From assembly GCA_027081375.1 (NCBI GenBank), contig JALWKR010000247.1:1-11259 (forward strand): 11,259 nucleotides of DNA, read 5' to 3'. Positions 1 to 7,995 of the stretch are shown here, piece after piece; the first letter of the stretch is position 1; each line of letters begins with the position of its first letter. This stretch comes from Persephonella sp. (GTDB lineage Bacteria; Aquificota; Aquificia; Aquificales; Hydrogenothermaceae). The notes below the pieces were generated by a model that did no database searches, was not told the DNA's origin, and saw only the letters and a program-made list of their open reading frames with translations. The position numbers and the translations under genes were made by a program.

Positions 1-109
1 GTATATTATCATCTAAGATATTAACGTTAAAGCCTCTTCTTGATAGCTCAGCAGCAGTATAAAACAACGCCGTTTTCTGAACTAGAGATACATTCTCTTT
101 CAGCTGCAT
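1..109 (-). CDS. 5' part of an unidentified gene, cut by the window edge
   Basis: Thirty-six codons are visible from an ATG at 107-109 to the left edge. The product begins MQLKENVSLVQKTALFY and continues with an AELSRRGFNV segment. The start is well supported: GGAGGA lies on the minus strand 4 nt upstream, inside the end of rsgA, and the two reading frames overlap by 10 nt (stop of rsgA at 100-102). This is the usual arrangement of translationally coupled operon genes. A 'xxTAAELSRRGFxV' N-terminus resembles the first helix and strand of several small PD-(D/E)XK nuclease-like proteins, but no catalytic residues are inside the window, so the function is left open. Confidence 0.7.
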   Translation of the reverse strand, partial: MQLKENVSLVQKTALFYTAAELSRRGFNVNILDDNI

Positions 110-1002
110 AGCTCCTCCAGATCTTCAACGAAAGCTTTGATAATCTTTAAATAGCTTTTGTATCTTTCACAGGAAATTTCTCCTTCTTTTACTGCTTCCT
201 TCACACCACATTCAGGCTCATTTGTGTGGGTGCAGTTTGGATATTTACAGGTATATCTAAGAAACTCTCTAAAGTAGTCTTTAACTTCTTTCTTATCCAT
301 AAATAAAAGGGCATCCACCTTTGAAAATCCAGGAGCATCACCTACAAAAGAGTTTTTTCCAAATTTAAAAAGTCTTACTCCTGTTGTTGTGTGCCTTCCT
401 CTTCCTGTCTTCTCACTAACTTCTCTTGTCTCAAGCTCTATACCTAAAAGAGCAGAGAGTATAGAGCTTTTTCCTACTCCGGATGGTCCTGCTAAAATAC
501 AGATAGAGCCTTTTACATATTCCTTTATTTTGTCTATTCCTTCACCTGTTTTTGCACTAACTTTTGCCACATCGTATCCTGCATTGGTGTATATAGATGT
601 CCACTTTTCAAGCTCTTTTAGTTTCTCTTCTGTTTGAAGGGTATCTATCTTATTAAAAACAATAACTGGATCAACTCCTTCATGCTCATAAACAACAAGG
701 AGATTATCTAAAAGGAAGTTATCAAAATCAGGATTTTTTATAGCAACAACAATAATTGCTCTATCTACATTTGCTACAGGGGGTCTAACTAAAAGGTTTT
801 TCCTTTCTTCTACATCTTCTATAGCAAACGTTTGAGGGTCAACAACATTTCCAAGGACATAATCCCCTGCATAAATCTTTGTCTTTTTTAGAACTTTCTT
901 TCTTGGAATACCTCTATAGACTTTATCCTCATCAAATAGATAAACTCCTATCATCTGAGCTTCTCTATCAATTACTAATCCTCTTCTCATGGCCTCTCTC
1001 AT
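100..1002 (-). CDS. rsgA: RsgA, circularly permuted GTPase for 30S ribosome maturation
   Basis: RsgA binds the small ribosomal subunit late in assembly and uses GTP hydrolysis to release and check it; it is cytoplasmic. The G motifs appear in the permuted order that defines the family: G4 NKID (117-120), G5 SAKTG (149-153), G1 P-loop GPSGVGKS (172-179), G2 threonines in RHTTT (203-207), G3 DAPG (222-225). An OB-fold-like N-terminus (about 1-70) precedes them, and a C-terminal zinc site follows (C252, C257, H259, C265). At 300 aa the length is typical. The start is uncertain. The ATG at 1000-1002 has only AT-rich sequence upstream. An in-frame ATG four codons later (988-990) has AGAGAGG just 2 nt before it, which is too close for an ideal ribosome site. 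It overlaps the next minus-strand gene by 10 nt and is divergent from the phosphatase gene. Confidence 0.96.
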   Translation of the reverse strand: MREAMRRGLVIDREAQMIGVYLFDEDKVYRGIPRKKVLKKTKIYAGDYVLGNVVDPQTFAIEDVEERKNLLVRPPVANVDRAIIVVAIKNPDFDNFLLDNLLVVYEHEGVDPVIVFNKIDTLQTEEKLKELEKWTSIYTNAGYDVAKVSAKTGEGIDKIKEYVKGSICILAGPSGVGKSSILSALLGIELETREVSEKTGRGRHTTTGVRLFKFGKNSFVGDAPGFSKVDALLFMDKKEVKDYFREFLRYTCKYPNCTHTNEPECGVKEAVKEGEISCERYKSYLKIIKAFVEDLEELCS

Positions 1003-1067
1003 AGATATTTATTTAAAAATAGCAAGAATATATAAGATATATAACTTTGAAATTTGAGGCAAACTAA

Positions 1068-1814
1068 ATGGATAACTTTTTGACAATAGAAATAGATAAA
1101 CCTTTTGCAGTTATAGGAGATATTCACGGCTGTTTTTATGAGTTTAAAGCCCTTGTGGAAAAAATAAGAAAAGAGTATGGAAAAGATACGTATATTGTTT
1201 CTGTTGGGGATACAGTGGATAGAGGGGATTACAATATAGAAACAGTTAAATACTGCTTTTCTTTAAAGAAAGAGGGAAACTTTATAGAAGTTCAGAGTAA
1301 TCACAATCTAAAATTTTACAGATGGCTAAAAGGAAAAAATGTTAAAGTTAGCTATGGTATGCAAAAAACTGTTGAGGAGTTTTTATCTTTATATGAAGAA
1401 GAAAGAGAAGTGTTTAGAAAGGAGTACATAGAATACTATGAAAGCTGTCCTCTCTACCTAATAATAAAAACAGAAAAAGAAGATGTTATTGTGGCTCATG
1501 CAGGAATAAAAGATGAGATGATTGGGAAAGTAAATAAAAAAATAAAGGATTTTGTTATATACGGAGAAACAACAGGAAGGTTTACAGAAAAAGGATTTCC
1601 TGAAAGGTTAGACTGGACAAAAGATAGAGTTTTAAAACCTGATTCTCCAAAGATTGTTTATGGTCATGTAGTATATGACGAGCCTTATATAAACAACAAA
1701 TGCTACGGCATAGATACTGGTTGTGTTTTAGGAAATAAACTAACTGCATATATTCCTATAGAAGATAGATTTATCTTTGAAAAAGCTAGAAAGCAGTACT
1801 TTTCATTTGATTAA
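1068..1814 (+). CDS. PrpE/PnkP-type metallophosphatase (PPP superfamily)
   Basis: A calcineurin-like phosphoesterase with two metal ions. Visible motifs are GDIHG (17-21), GDTVDRG (47-53), SNHN (77-80), VAHAG (142-146), YGETTG (165-170), RLDWTKD (180-186), YGH (198-200) and IDTGCVLGNKLTA (215-227). The YGETTG...RLDW...IDTGC signature is typical of the phosphatase module of bacterial PnkP and of PrpE-like bis(5'-nucleosyl)-tetraphosphatases. There is no kinase or RNA-ligase domain, so this is a stand-alone phosphatase. The exact substrate (dinucleoside polyphosphate, 2',3'-cyclic phosphate or phosphoprotein) cannot be read from sequence. The usual GNH motif is SNH here; the metal-binding Asn-His pair is kept. 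GAGG lies 8 nt before the ATG. It is monocistronic in this window: divergent from rsgA (65 nt gap) and convergent with flgE. Confidence 0.88.
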   Translation: MDNFLTIEIDKPFAVIGDIHGCFYEFKALVEKIRKEYGKDTYIVSVGDTVDRGDYNIETVKYCFSLKKEGNFIEVQSNHNLKFYRWLKGKNVKVSYGMQKTVEEFLSLYEEEREVFRKEYIEYYESCPLYLIIKTEKEDVIVAHAGIKDEMIGKVNKKIKDFVIYGETTGRFTEKGFPERLDWTKDRVLKPDSPKIVYGHVVYDEPYINNKCYGIDTGCVLGNKLTAYIPIEDRFIFEKARKQYFSFD

Positions 1815-1853
1815 AAAGGCTCCTTCCCCTAGAAGAAATTATAGGGAAAGGAG
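1813..1853 (-). terminator. Intrinsic terminator of the flagellar operon
   Basis: Between the convergent phosphatase and flgE genes, arms 1820-1831 and 1842-1853 form a 12-bp stem around a 10-nt loop. In the minus-strand RNA all 12 positions pair (one as G-U), and the stem is followed by CC and five U's (1813-1817), the layout of a Rho-independent terminator for transcripts leaving flgE. In plus-strand RNA one pair becomes a C-A mismatch and no U-run follows, so it should work poorly for the phosphatase gene. Confidence 0.82.
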
Positions 1854-1873
1854 GATAGGGTTATGAAGCCTTA

Positions 1874-3475
1874 TTATCTCTTCATATTCATAGTTTCTTG
1901 AAGAATTTGGTCAGATGTTGTTATTGTTCTTGCATTTGCCTGATATGCTCTTTGAGCTGTAATAAGGTTAATAAATTCTCTTGATATATCAACATTTGAA
2001 AGTTCTAAAAATCCACTTCTTACTTTTGAGATAACTCCACCAGGAACAATTATAGGAGTAAATGTCTGCTGATTTGGAAGATATAGATTATTTCCTTTTC
2101 TTACAAGGATTTCTTTATCTTTGAACGTTGCTATTGCTATTTGAGCCCAGTCTCTAACCTGTCCGTTAGAGTAAACTCCTCTAACCTTCCCATCTTCGCT
2201 AACAGCTACAGAAAGTAAATCTCCTTTTGCATATCCATTTTGCTCAGCATAGAAGATAAAATCTGAATCTAGCTGCTTAATCTCTGCAATGTTTAGAGAT
2301 ATTTGAAGAGGATTTGCTCCAGTATTTAAAGTTTGTGAATACTCGTTGTTCATTGCAATAGCATCAGCCTGTATATTTGTATAATCTCCTCCAGGAGTAG
2401 ATACAGCATCATCATACGTTTTATACGAAACAGTAAGAGTTGAGCCTGAAGAACCATCTCCAGCTGCCTGATTTATAAGTATTTTTCCATCATCATAGCT
2501 TATTTTTCCTACAACTCTGTTGTCATTTTCAAGGTCAATAATATTTCCGTGTCCATCATCTATCCATTTAACAGGTGTACCATTAAAGTTTGTTATTTTT
2601 ACACTACCTATTAGAATTGGCTGAGTAAGAGCTGAGTTTGTATACTCTCCTAAGTCTGTATTTTCCGTCCAGTCTGCAGTTTGTTCTCCTGAATCTTGAC
2701 CAACAAAGTTTATATTTGTCACTTCTCCGTTGCTGTTGAAGTTTATCTCTAAAGCGTCGTAGGTTACACCATCTTTTGTGTACTGTATAGGCTCATCATC
2801 TAAAAGACCAAAAACTCTCCATTTATTTGTTCCTATATGGATGAAGAAATACTCTAGGTTATGAGATCTTCCTATTGAGTCGTAAACCTGAATATTGTTT
2901 ATATAACTAAATGTGTTTGAATCGCTTGCATCAAAAGGCTGGGTGATAAAAGGAGAAGATACTGCAAGATTTGTAGGTTCTTTAAAAATAACTTTTGATG
3001 TAACATGAGGATCTATAGAGTTTTTAATATTTATAGCTCCAATAGCTCCTGCAATATTCCCATTTTCATCTAACATCCACCCTTGAAGATGCATTCCATT
3101 AAGGTTAATTAAGTTTCCATTGGCATCAAGTCTAAACTGTCCTGCTCTCGTATAATACCTTACACCTGCATTATCTTCCACCATAAAGAAACCTTCTCCA
3201 TCTAAAGCAAGGTCTGTTGGAGAGTTAGTGTTCATAAAAGCTCCTTGAGAAAAATCCTTAACTGTACTTCCAACAAACGATCCACCACCAATTTCCATAT
3301 TCTTAGGAGAACCGTTTGCGTATGTAGATAAGCTTCTTGCAATTAAATCTTCAAAATTGGCCCTTTCTGCTTTAAAACCTATTGTGTTAACGTTAGCAAT
3401 ATTGTCTGAGATAATAGAAAGCCATTCTTTATTTGCATTTAGACCAGCATTCCCTGTGTAAAATGATTGAATCAT
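1874..3475 (-). CDS. flgE: FlgE, flagellar hook protein
   Basis: FlgE polymerises into the curved hook (universal joint) outside the cell, joined to the rod and to the filament junction proteins. The conserved rod/hook N-terminus contains NIANVNTIGFKAERANFEDL (25-44). A FlgE-type domain follows, with TDLALDGEGFFMV and YYTRAGQF. The C-terminal D0 helix region (about 493-533) carries NVDISREFINLITAQRAYQ. At 533 aa it is longer than enteric FlgE (about 400 aa); the excess lies in the variable surface domains of the middle region. The start is firm: GGAGG is 8 nt before the ATG and lies within the end of flgD, only 4 nt separating the genes. It is the last gene of the operon, followed by the terminator at 1813-1853. 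Confidence 0.95.
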   Translation of the reverse strand: MIQSFYTGNAGLNANKEWLSIISDNIANVNTIGFKAERANFEDLIARSLSTYANGSPKNMEIGGGSFVGSTVKDFSQGAFMNTNSPTDLALDGEGFFMVEDNAGVRYYTRAGQFRLDANGNLINLNGMHLQGWMLDENGNIAGAIGAINIKNSIDPHVTSKVIFKEPTNLAVSSPFITQPFDASDSNTFSYINNIQVYDSIGRSHNLEYFFIHIGTNKWRVFGLLDDEPIQYTKDGVTYDALEINFNSNGEVTNINFVGQDSGEQTADWTENTDLGEYTNSALTQPILIGSVKITNFNGTPVKWIDDGHGNIIDLENDNRVVGKISYDDGKILINQAAGDGSSGSTLTVSYKTYDDAVSTPGGDYTNIQADAIAMNNEYSQTLNTGANPLQISLNIAEIKQLDSDFIFYAEQNGYAKGDLLSVAVSEDGKVRGVYSNGQVRDWAQIAIATFKDKEILVRKGNNLYLPNQQTFTPIIVPGGVISKVRSGFLELSNVDISREFINLITAQRAYQANARTITTSDQILQETMNMKR

Positions 3476-3479
3476 CTTT

Positions 3480-4127
3480 TTAACCTCCTATTTGTACAAT
3501 AGCATCTATATCTACTTTGTTATTTCCAAAAACTGCTTTTATTTTTCCATCTTCTCTTAAAATACTCTCTACAAGTCCTTGGGAGAAAACTTTTGCTTTA
3601 ACTTTTTCTCCATTTCTATGAGCATCCACATAAACAGTGTAATAACCGTCAGGAAGTTTTTCATTTTCTATCTTAAATGTTAAAATCTGACCACCTTTAA
3701 CATTATCAAAGGTTTTCTCATCTACTACTTCTCCAGCTTGGTTCATCACAATAACATTTACAACTTCTGCATCATCCTCAAGCTTCAACTGAACTGTTGA
3801 CTTTCCATCTTTTACATAGGTTGCATTTCCTTCATAAAAAATCTTTTTACCTATTAGAGATGAACCATATAAAAGAGCGTTTGATTCATTTACTTTTTTT
3901 AGAAGTTCCACTGTTTTTTGAAAGTCGTTTAAGACTTCCATTTCTCTGAGTTTAACAGAGTTATTGATAAACTCAGAGATATCTTTTGCTTCAAGGGGAT
4001 CCTGCCACTGAAGATCAGCTAGAAGGACTTTTAGAAAGTCCTCATTTGACATTTTAGAGTTATCGTAGTTTTTATCAACTACTTTAGGTTCTTTTATTAA
4101 ATCATTGTAAGTTCCACTTAATTCCAT
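3480..4127 (-). CDS. flgD: FlgD, hook-capping / hook assembly scaffold protein
   Basis: FlgD sits as a cap at the growing hook tip and guides FlgE subunits; it is exported by the flagellar type III system and later discarded. The conserved N-terminal block includes SNEDFLKVLLADLQWQDPLE, close to the family pattern FLxLLxxQLxxQDPLxP, followed by a FlgD-like beta/Ig-type C-terminal half (roughly 95-190). The start chosen is the ATG at 4125-4127, giving 215 aa. A GTG two codons earlier (4131-4133) is in frame, but GGGGAG would be only 1 nt from it, whereas it is 7 nt from the ATG. The gene overlaps the fliI end by 26 nt. The usual fliK neighbour between fliI and flgD is absent. Confidence 0.93.
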   Translation of the reverse strand: MELSGTYNDLIKEPKVVDKNYDNSKMSNEDFLKVLLADLQWQDPLEAKDISEFINNSVKLREMEVLNDFQKTVELLKKVNESNALLYGSSLIGKKIFYEGNATYVKDGKSTVQLKLEDDAEVVNVIVMNQAGEVVDEKTFDNVKGGQILTFKIENEKLPDGYYTVYVDAHRNGEKVKAKVFSQGLVESILREDGKIKAVFGNNKVDIDAIVQIGG

Positions 4128-5436
4128 ATTCACTCTCCCCTATATGGATAATCTTTTTAACAAGCTCTATCAACTTTTCAAAACTTTTTTCTATAGCTTC
4201 TCTTTCATTCATGTCCTGTTTTATAAAGTTAACTATCTCTGGATACATATCTATAGCGAGATCTATCTTAGGATTACTTCCTTTTTTATATAATCCTAAA
4301 TTAATCATATCTTCAGCTTCTCTGTATGTACTTTCTATTTCGTAAAATACTGTCTGATAGTTTAATATTTCTGTGCTTACAAGCTGAGGCATTAATCTAC
4401 TTACACTTTTTAAAATATCTATAGCTGGAAATATTCTTTTATTGGCTAATTCCCTAGATAAAACAATATGACCGTCTAAAAATCCCATTGCTGCATCAGC
4501 AACAGGATCCATTGAGATATCATCTCCTTCAACTAAAACTGTGTATATTCCTGTGATACTTCCTCTATCTGCAAAAGCACCTGCCTGTTCTATAAACTTT
4601 GGCAAAAGAGCAAAAACAGAAGGAGTATATCCTTTTGTAGTTGGAGGTTCACCTATAGCAAGTCCTATCTCCCTTTGAGCCATACCAAGTCTAGTTAGAG
4701 AATCAAGAAGAAAAAGAACATCCTTACCCTTATTTGAGAAATATCTCGCTATAGTTATTGCAGTATAAGCTGCTCTTATTTTTGCTAATGGAGTTTGATC
4801 TGAGGTTGCAACAACAACAACCGATTTTTTTAATCCTTCCTTTCCAAGATTATCTTCTATAAACTCTCTTACTTCTCTTCCTCTTTCTCCAATAAGTGCT
4901 ATAACGTTCACATCTGCAGTTGTAAATCTAGATATCATTCCAAGAAGGGTACTTTTCCCAACTCCTGCTCCTGCAAATATACCTATTCTCTGTCCTTTAC
5001 CAAGGGTTAAAAGAGCATTTATAGCTCTAACACCAACATCTAAAGGTTCTTTTATCCTATCTCTATGAAGAGGGTTTATTGTATCATTTTTAAGATAGTA
5101 CTGCTGAGAATATTCTATTTTTTCTCTATTTAAAGGATTTCCAAAGGGATCTATTACAGCTCCTAAAAGGTCTTCTCCTACCCCTATACTTACAGGTTCC
5201 TGTCTTGCTTCTATCCAGCTACCAACAGAAACTCCCACAGTATCATCAAAAGACATTAAAAGAGTTTTTCCGTCTTTAAAACCAACAACTTCAGCTTCTA
5301 ACCCATTTTCAAGAATACAAGCATCTCCAATAGAAACCTTTGGTAAAACAGCCTCTATTATAGGTCCAATAACGCTAGTTACCTTTCCTTTTATCTTATA
5401 TTTGGGTATTTTTCTTAATCTCTCTTTTAATTTCAT
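4102..5436 (-). CDS. fliI: FliI, flagellar type III export ATPase
   Basis: FliI is the cytoplasmic hexameric ATPase at the base of the flagellar export gate; with FliH it helps load and unfold export substrates. An N-terminal beta-barrel (KGKVTSVIGPIIEAVLP) is followed by the F1-beta-like core: Walker A GAGVGKST, the GERGREVREFIE segment, Walker B VLFLLDSLTR, and the family signature PPTTKGYTPSVFALLPKFIEQAG. At 444 aa it has normal length. The ATG at 5434-5436 has only a distant AAGG, and no other start in frame is plausible. The gene overlaps the end of fliH by 41 nt, so it is probably translated by coupling to fliH. The last codons (GIKWNLQ) overlap flgD. No fliJ follows, which is unusual. 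Confidence 0.96.
   Translation of the reverse strand: MKLKERLRKIPKYKIKGKVTSVIGPIIEAVLPKVSIGDACILENGLEAEVVGFKDGKTLLMSFDDTVGVSVGSWIEARQEPVSIGVGEDLLGAVIDPFGNPLNREKIEYSQQYYLKNDTINPLHRDRIKEPLDVGVRAINALLTLGKGQRIGIFAGAGVGKSTLLGMISRFTTADVNVIALIGERGREVREFIEDNLGKEGLKKSVVVVATSDQTPLAKIRAAYTAITIARYFSNKGKDVLFLLDSLTRLGMAQREIGLAIGEPPTTKGYTPSVFALLPKFIEQAGAFADRGSITGIYTVLVEGDDISMDPVADAAMGFLDGHIVLSRELANKRIFPAIDILKSVSRLMPQLVSTEILNYQTVFYEIESTYREAEDMINLGLYKKGSNPKIDLAIDMYPEIVNFIKQDMNEREAIEKSFEKLIELVKKIIHIGESEYGIKWNLQ
4128..4139 (-). promoter_or_regulatory. Extended Shine-Dalgarno element of flgD
   Basis: On the minus strand this reads GGGAGAGTGAAT directly before the flgD ATG and lies inside fliI. It matches the elements before fliE and fliF at 12 of 12 shared positions. 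It decides the flgD start, because a GTG inside the element would leave no spacing. Confidence 0.7.
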
Positions 5437-6109
5437 CTTTTAGTATCTTTACCTTTTCCTTAAAATTAGATTCTATTTGAACATGATCAAATTCTATAAT
5501 AAAATCATTTTGAGATAAATTTTCATCAATCTCAACTTCTATCTCATTTTTATCAACATCTTTAAAATACTCTTTTAAGTATGGAGATATCGTGATTTTT
5601 ATTGAATAGGAGTTTTTTATCTGTCTGATGATATCTCTTATCTCTTTTTCCAAAATTTCTCTATTAGATGGATGTAAATACAGATAATTTAATATCTCTT
5701 CTAAAGAAGAAATAATAAGCTCTTCTATAAAATCAATCTTTTGCATATATTTCTCTTTCAACTGGTTCAAGATATTGGAAATTTCCTTATTTTTTTCTTT
5801 AAGCTTTTTATTTATTTCTTCTTCTTTTTCTTTTATTACATTATTTAACGTAGTCTCTAGTTTTTCTTTAAAGCCTTCTTCCAATTCTTCTTTTGCTTTT
5901 TTGTAACCTTCTTCAAAAGCCTTTTTCCTCCCCTCTTCTATATGCTTTTGATATTTTTCTTCTAGCAGTCGTATCTTTTCAAGGTAATATTTTTCTACTT
6001 CCTCAACTGATATAGGCTCATTTTCAGTATCAGGTTTTGTTTCTTCAATATTTCTTTCTTTAACCTTGAGATAAAGATTACTAAAGTCCTCTATATTTAA
6101 GTTTGGCAT
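5396..6109 (-). CDS. fliH: FliH, export ATPase stator / negative regulator
   Basis: FliH dimers connect the FliI ATPase to the C-ring and hold it inactive until docked, acting as a peripheral stalk. The protein is 237 aa and dominated by a long charged coiled coil (about 40-125) with small residues at helix-packing spacing (KKAFEEGYKKAKEELEEGF), the AxxxG/GxxxG-like region typical of FliH. A C-terminal domain with IKITISPYLKEYF and FIIEFDHVQIESNF resembles the FliH/V-ATPase E-subunit fold. Sequence similarity in this family is always weak, so position directly before fliI is part of the evidence. The start is firm: GAGG lies 7 nt upstream, and the ATG shares its A with the TAA stop of fliF (TAATG). 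Confidence 0.9.
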   Translation of the reverse strand: MPNLNIEDFSNLYLKVKERNIEETKPDTENEPISVEEVEKYYLEKIRLLEEKYQKHIEEGRKKAFEEGYKKAKEELEEGFKEKLETTLNNVIKEKEEEINKKLKEKNKEISNILNQLKEKYMQKIDFIEELIISSLEEILNYLYLHPSNREILEKEIRDIIRQIKNSYSIKITISPYLKEYFKDVDKNEIEVEIDENLSQNDFIIEFDHVQIESNFKEKVKILKDEIKREIKKNTQI

Positions 6110-7695
6110 TATTTTTCCTCTTTAAGCCATTTGCTTAAAAGTTTTGCTATAAGTTCAGGACTTTCTTCAGAAACTTCCAGAATTTTTTTGTAAATAGGTT
6201 CCCTTTCTATCTTAAATTCCTCAACTTCTTTCTCATGAGCAGCATACAGTCCTGCTACAGCTTCTGGGGATAAACCTGGAGTAATAACCTCTGCTTTTTC
6301 TTTTTTCTTCTTTTTAAGAATAAAGAAGAGAATTCCAAGTAGAATTAAAATAAGAAAAACTATACCTCCAATCATTATATATGTGTTCCTTTTCTCTTCT
6401 GAATATGGATAAAAAGCCTGTGCTGAAGCTGTTTTTGAAAAAGGTACGCTGATAACTGTTATTTTATCTCCTCTTTTAGGATTAAAACCTACAACACTCT
6501 CTACTAGTTTTCTGTACTGTTCAAGTTCTTCTTTTGATAAAGGAACAAACTTTTCTACAGTTTTTCCATCTTTTGTTTGCTCTTTTATATATTTTCCGTC
6601 TAATAAAACACCTACAGAAACTCTTTTTATTCTAAAAATAGGTTTCTGGGTATCAACTAGTGTTTTGGTAACATCATAATTTTTCGTTACATCCTTTTTC
6701 TCTTTAGATGTAGATAAACTTGCCTGATTTCCACCTTGAATTACAGGTGGAACATTTGTGGATGTTCCAGGAGGACCTGCAGGATTTGTCTGGGTACCTC
6801 TTTCTTTTTCCTGTATCTTTCTTTCACTAACAACAGCAGTTCTATCTGGATCGTATATTTCATCTCTCTGTCTTAGGGTTCCAACTTCGACTTCAACAGC
6901 AGCTTTTACAGCTACTTTATCTGGTCCTAAAGCTTTAGAAAGAATTGCAAAAACATTTTTTTCTATCTGTCTTTCTAATTTTCTCTTTATCTCTATTGTT
7001 TTGCCTGAAGCAACTTTTTCTTCATCTTCAAGAAGGTCTGTTAACACCCTTCCTTTATTGTCCACCACAGTAACATTTTCAGGTTTTAGTCTAGGAACAG
7101 CGTGAGAAACGAGAAAAACAATTGCTTTAACCTGTTCTTTTGTTAAATCTCTCCCTGGCCATAATTTGACAACAACAGAAGCTTTTGGCTCATCTGTTTC
7201 TCTTACAAAAATACTCTCTTTAGGCAGTGCTATGTTAACTTTTGCATTTTGAACAGCATCTATCTCTCTTATAGTTCTCTCTAATTCCCCTTCTAAAGCC
7301 CTGAGATAATTTATATTTTCCTGAAAATTGGTTATTCCCATTTTAGGTTCTTCAAAGATTTCAAAACCTACAGTTTTACTGGAGGGAATACCTTTTGCGG
7401 CTAGTTTCAGACGAATTTCATAAACTTTATCCTTTGGAACAAGAATAATACTTCCATCTCCTTCCACTTTATAAGGGATATGTTCTTCCTGTAAAACAGC
7501 TAGAATATTTCCTGCATCATCAGGATTTAAATGGGTATATAAAACGGCGTACTCCTCTTTATTAAAGGCTTTTACAGCAACTAAACCAAGAAGAGAGATT
7601 AAAAGTAAACCAGACAGCAAAATAGCTAAATTTTTTGGGGTTAGGAGCTCTCTTATATTTTCTGGAATCCTATTTTTTATATTTTCTATATTCAA
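6109..7695 (-). CDS. fliF: FliF, flagellar MS-ring protein
   Basis: FliF forms the inner-membrane MS ring that carries the rod, export gate and C-ring. The 528-aa product has TM1 (about 23-43), ring-building motifs (EEYAVLYTHLNPDDAGNIL; KVNIALPKESIFVR; PRLKPENVTVVDNKG), a low-complexity Gly/Pro/Ser linker (TNPAGPPGTSTNVPP), TM2 (about 439-460), a basic KKKKK stop-transfer and a cytoplasmic tail. The tail ends ESPELIAKLLSKWLKEE, matching the FliG-binding helices of other FliF proteins, so a FliG partner is expected although no fliG follows. Translation starts at TTG (7693-7695), supported by GGGAGAG 8 nt upstream; no ATG or GTG in this frame is as well placed. It overlaps fliH by 1-3 nt. Confidence 0.96.
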   Translation of the reverse strand: MNIENIKNRIPENIRELLTPKNLAILLSGLLLISLLGLVAVKAFNKEEYAVLYTHLNPDDAGNILAVLQEEHIPYKVEGDGSIILVPKDKVYEIRLKLAAKGIPSSKTVGFEIFEEPKMGITNFQENINYLRALEGELERTIREIDAVQNAKVNIALPKESIFVRETDEPKASVVVKLWPGRDLTKEQVKAIVFLVSHAVPRLKPENVTVVDNKGRVLTDLLEDEEKVASGKTIEIKRKLERQIEKNVFAILSKALGPDKVAVKAAVEVEVGTLRQRDEIYDPDRTAVVSERKIQEKERGTQTNPAGPPGTSTNVPPVIQGGNQASLSTSKEKKDVTKNYDVTKTLVDTQKPIFRIKRVSVGVLLDGKYIKEQTKDGKTVEKFVPLSKEELEQYRKLVESVVGFNPKRGDKITVISVPFSKTASAQAFYPYSEEKRNTYIMIGGIVFLILILLGILFFILKKKKKEKAEVITPGLSPEAVAGLYAAHEKEVEEFKIEREPIYKKILEVSEESPELIAKLLSKWLKEEK

Positions 7696-7697
7696 TT

Positions 7698-7710
7698 AAT
7701 TCACTCTCCC
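7698..7710 (-). promoter_or_regulatory. Extended Shine-Dalgarno element of fliF (TTG start)
   Basis: On the minus strand GGGAGAGTGAATT follows the fliE TAA stop directly and precedes the TTG start by two bases. The gap between fliE and fliF is essentially this element alone. It supports use of the rare TTG start. Confidence 0.75.
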
Positions 7711-7995
7711 TTAAACTTGCATTCTCATTATTTCTTGATAACTCTCTAGAGCTCTATTTCTTATCTCTGTTATTAATCTTAAAGAAATCTCTGATTTAGA
7801 TATTTGATACAAAAGTTCCTGAATATTTTCAACTTCTCCTGAGGCTATCTTCTTTTCAGCTTCCTTAGCCTGAAGTAAATCATTATTTATATCTGCAACA
7901 AAATCTTTAAGTAAATCACTAAAAGATATCCCTTCTTTCTTCTCTATCTGAGGATGAAAAAAATCATTAATATTTTCAAGTCTATTAATTTTCAT
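7711..7995 (-). CDS. fliE: FliE, rod/MS-ring adaptor protein
   Basis: FliE sits between the MS ring/export gate and the proximal rod and is the first exported rod component. At 94 aa it has the family's usual size (about 100 aa). The diagnostic C-terminus is SEISLRLITEIRNRALESYQEIMRMQV, very close to the universal FliE ending (VRNKLVEAYQEIMRMQV type). The helical N-terminal half carries FSDLLKDFVADINN. The ATG at 7993-7995 has GGGAGAG 6 nt upstream. It lies between flgC and fliF, the usual order in flgBC-fliEF clusters. Confidence 0.95.
   Translation of the reverse strand: MKINRLENINDFFHPQIEKKEGISFSDLLKDFVADINNDLLQAKEAEKKIASGEVENIQELLYQISKSEISLRLITEIRNRALESYQEIMRMQV

Noticed and set aside
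389..637. Plus-strand open frame opposite rsgA
   Set aside because: It is a shadow of rsgA: the Ser/Phe/Pro-rich translation mirrors its Lys/Glu-rich coding and there is no independent ribosome site or family resemblance.
1003..1067. Divergent promoters between rsgA and the phosphatase gene
   Set aside because: The gap is so AT-rich that several -10-like hexamers occur on both strands; none has a convincing -35 at proper spacing.
5390..6109. Possible FliG fragment fused in fliH
   Set aside because: The product is coiled coil plus a FliH-like C-terminal domain; none of the FliG motifs (such as the EHPQ-type segment) are visible.
6758..7105. Plus-strand open frame opposite fliF
   Set aside because: Antisense shadow of a well-supported gene with Ser/Thr-rich low-complexity translation.
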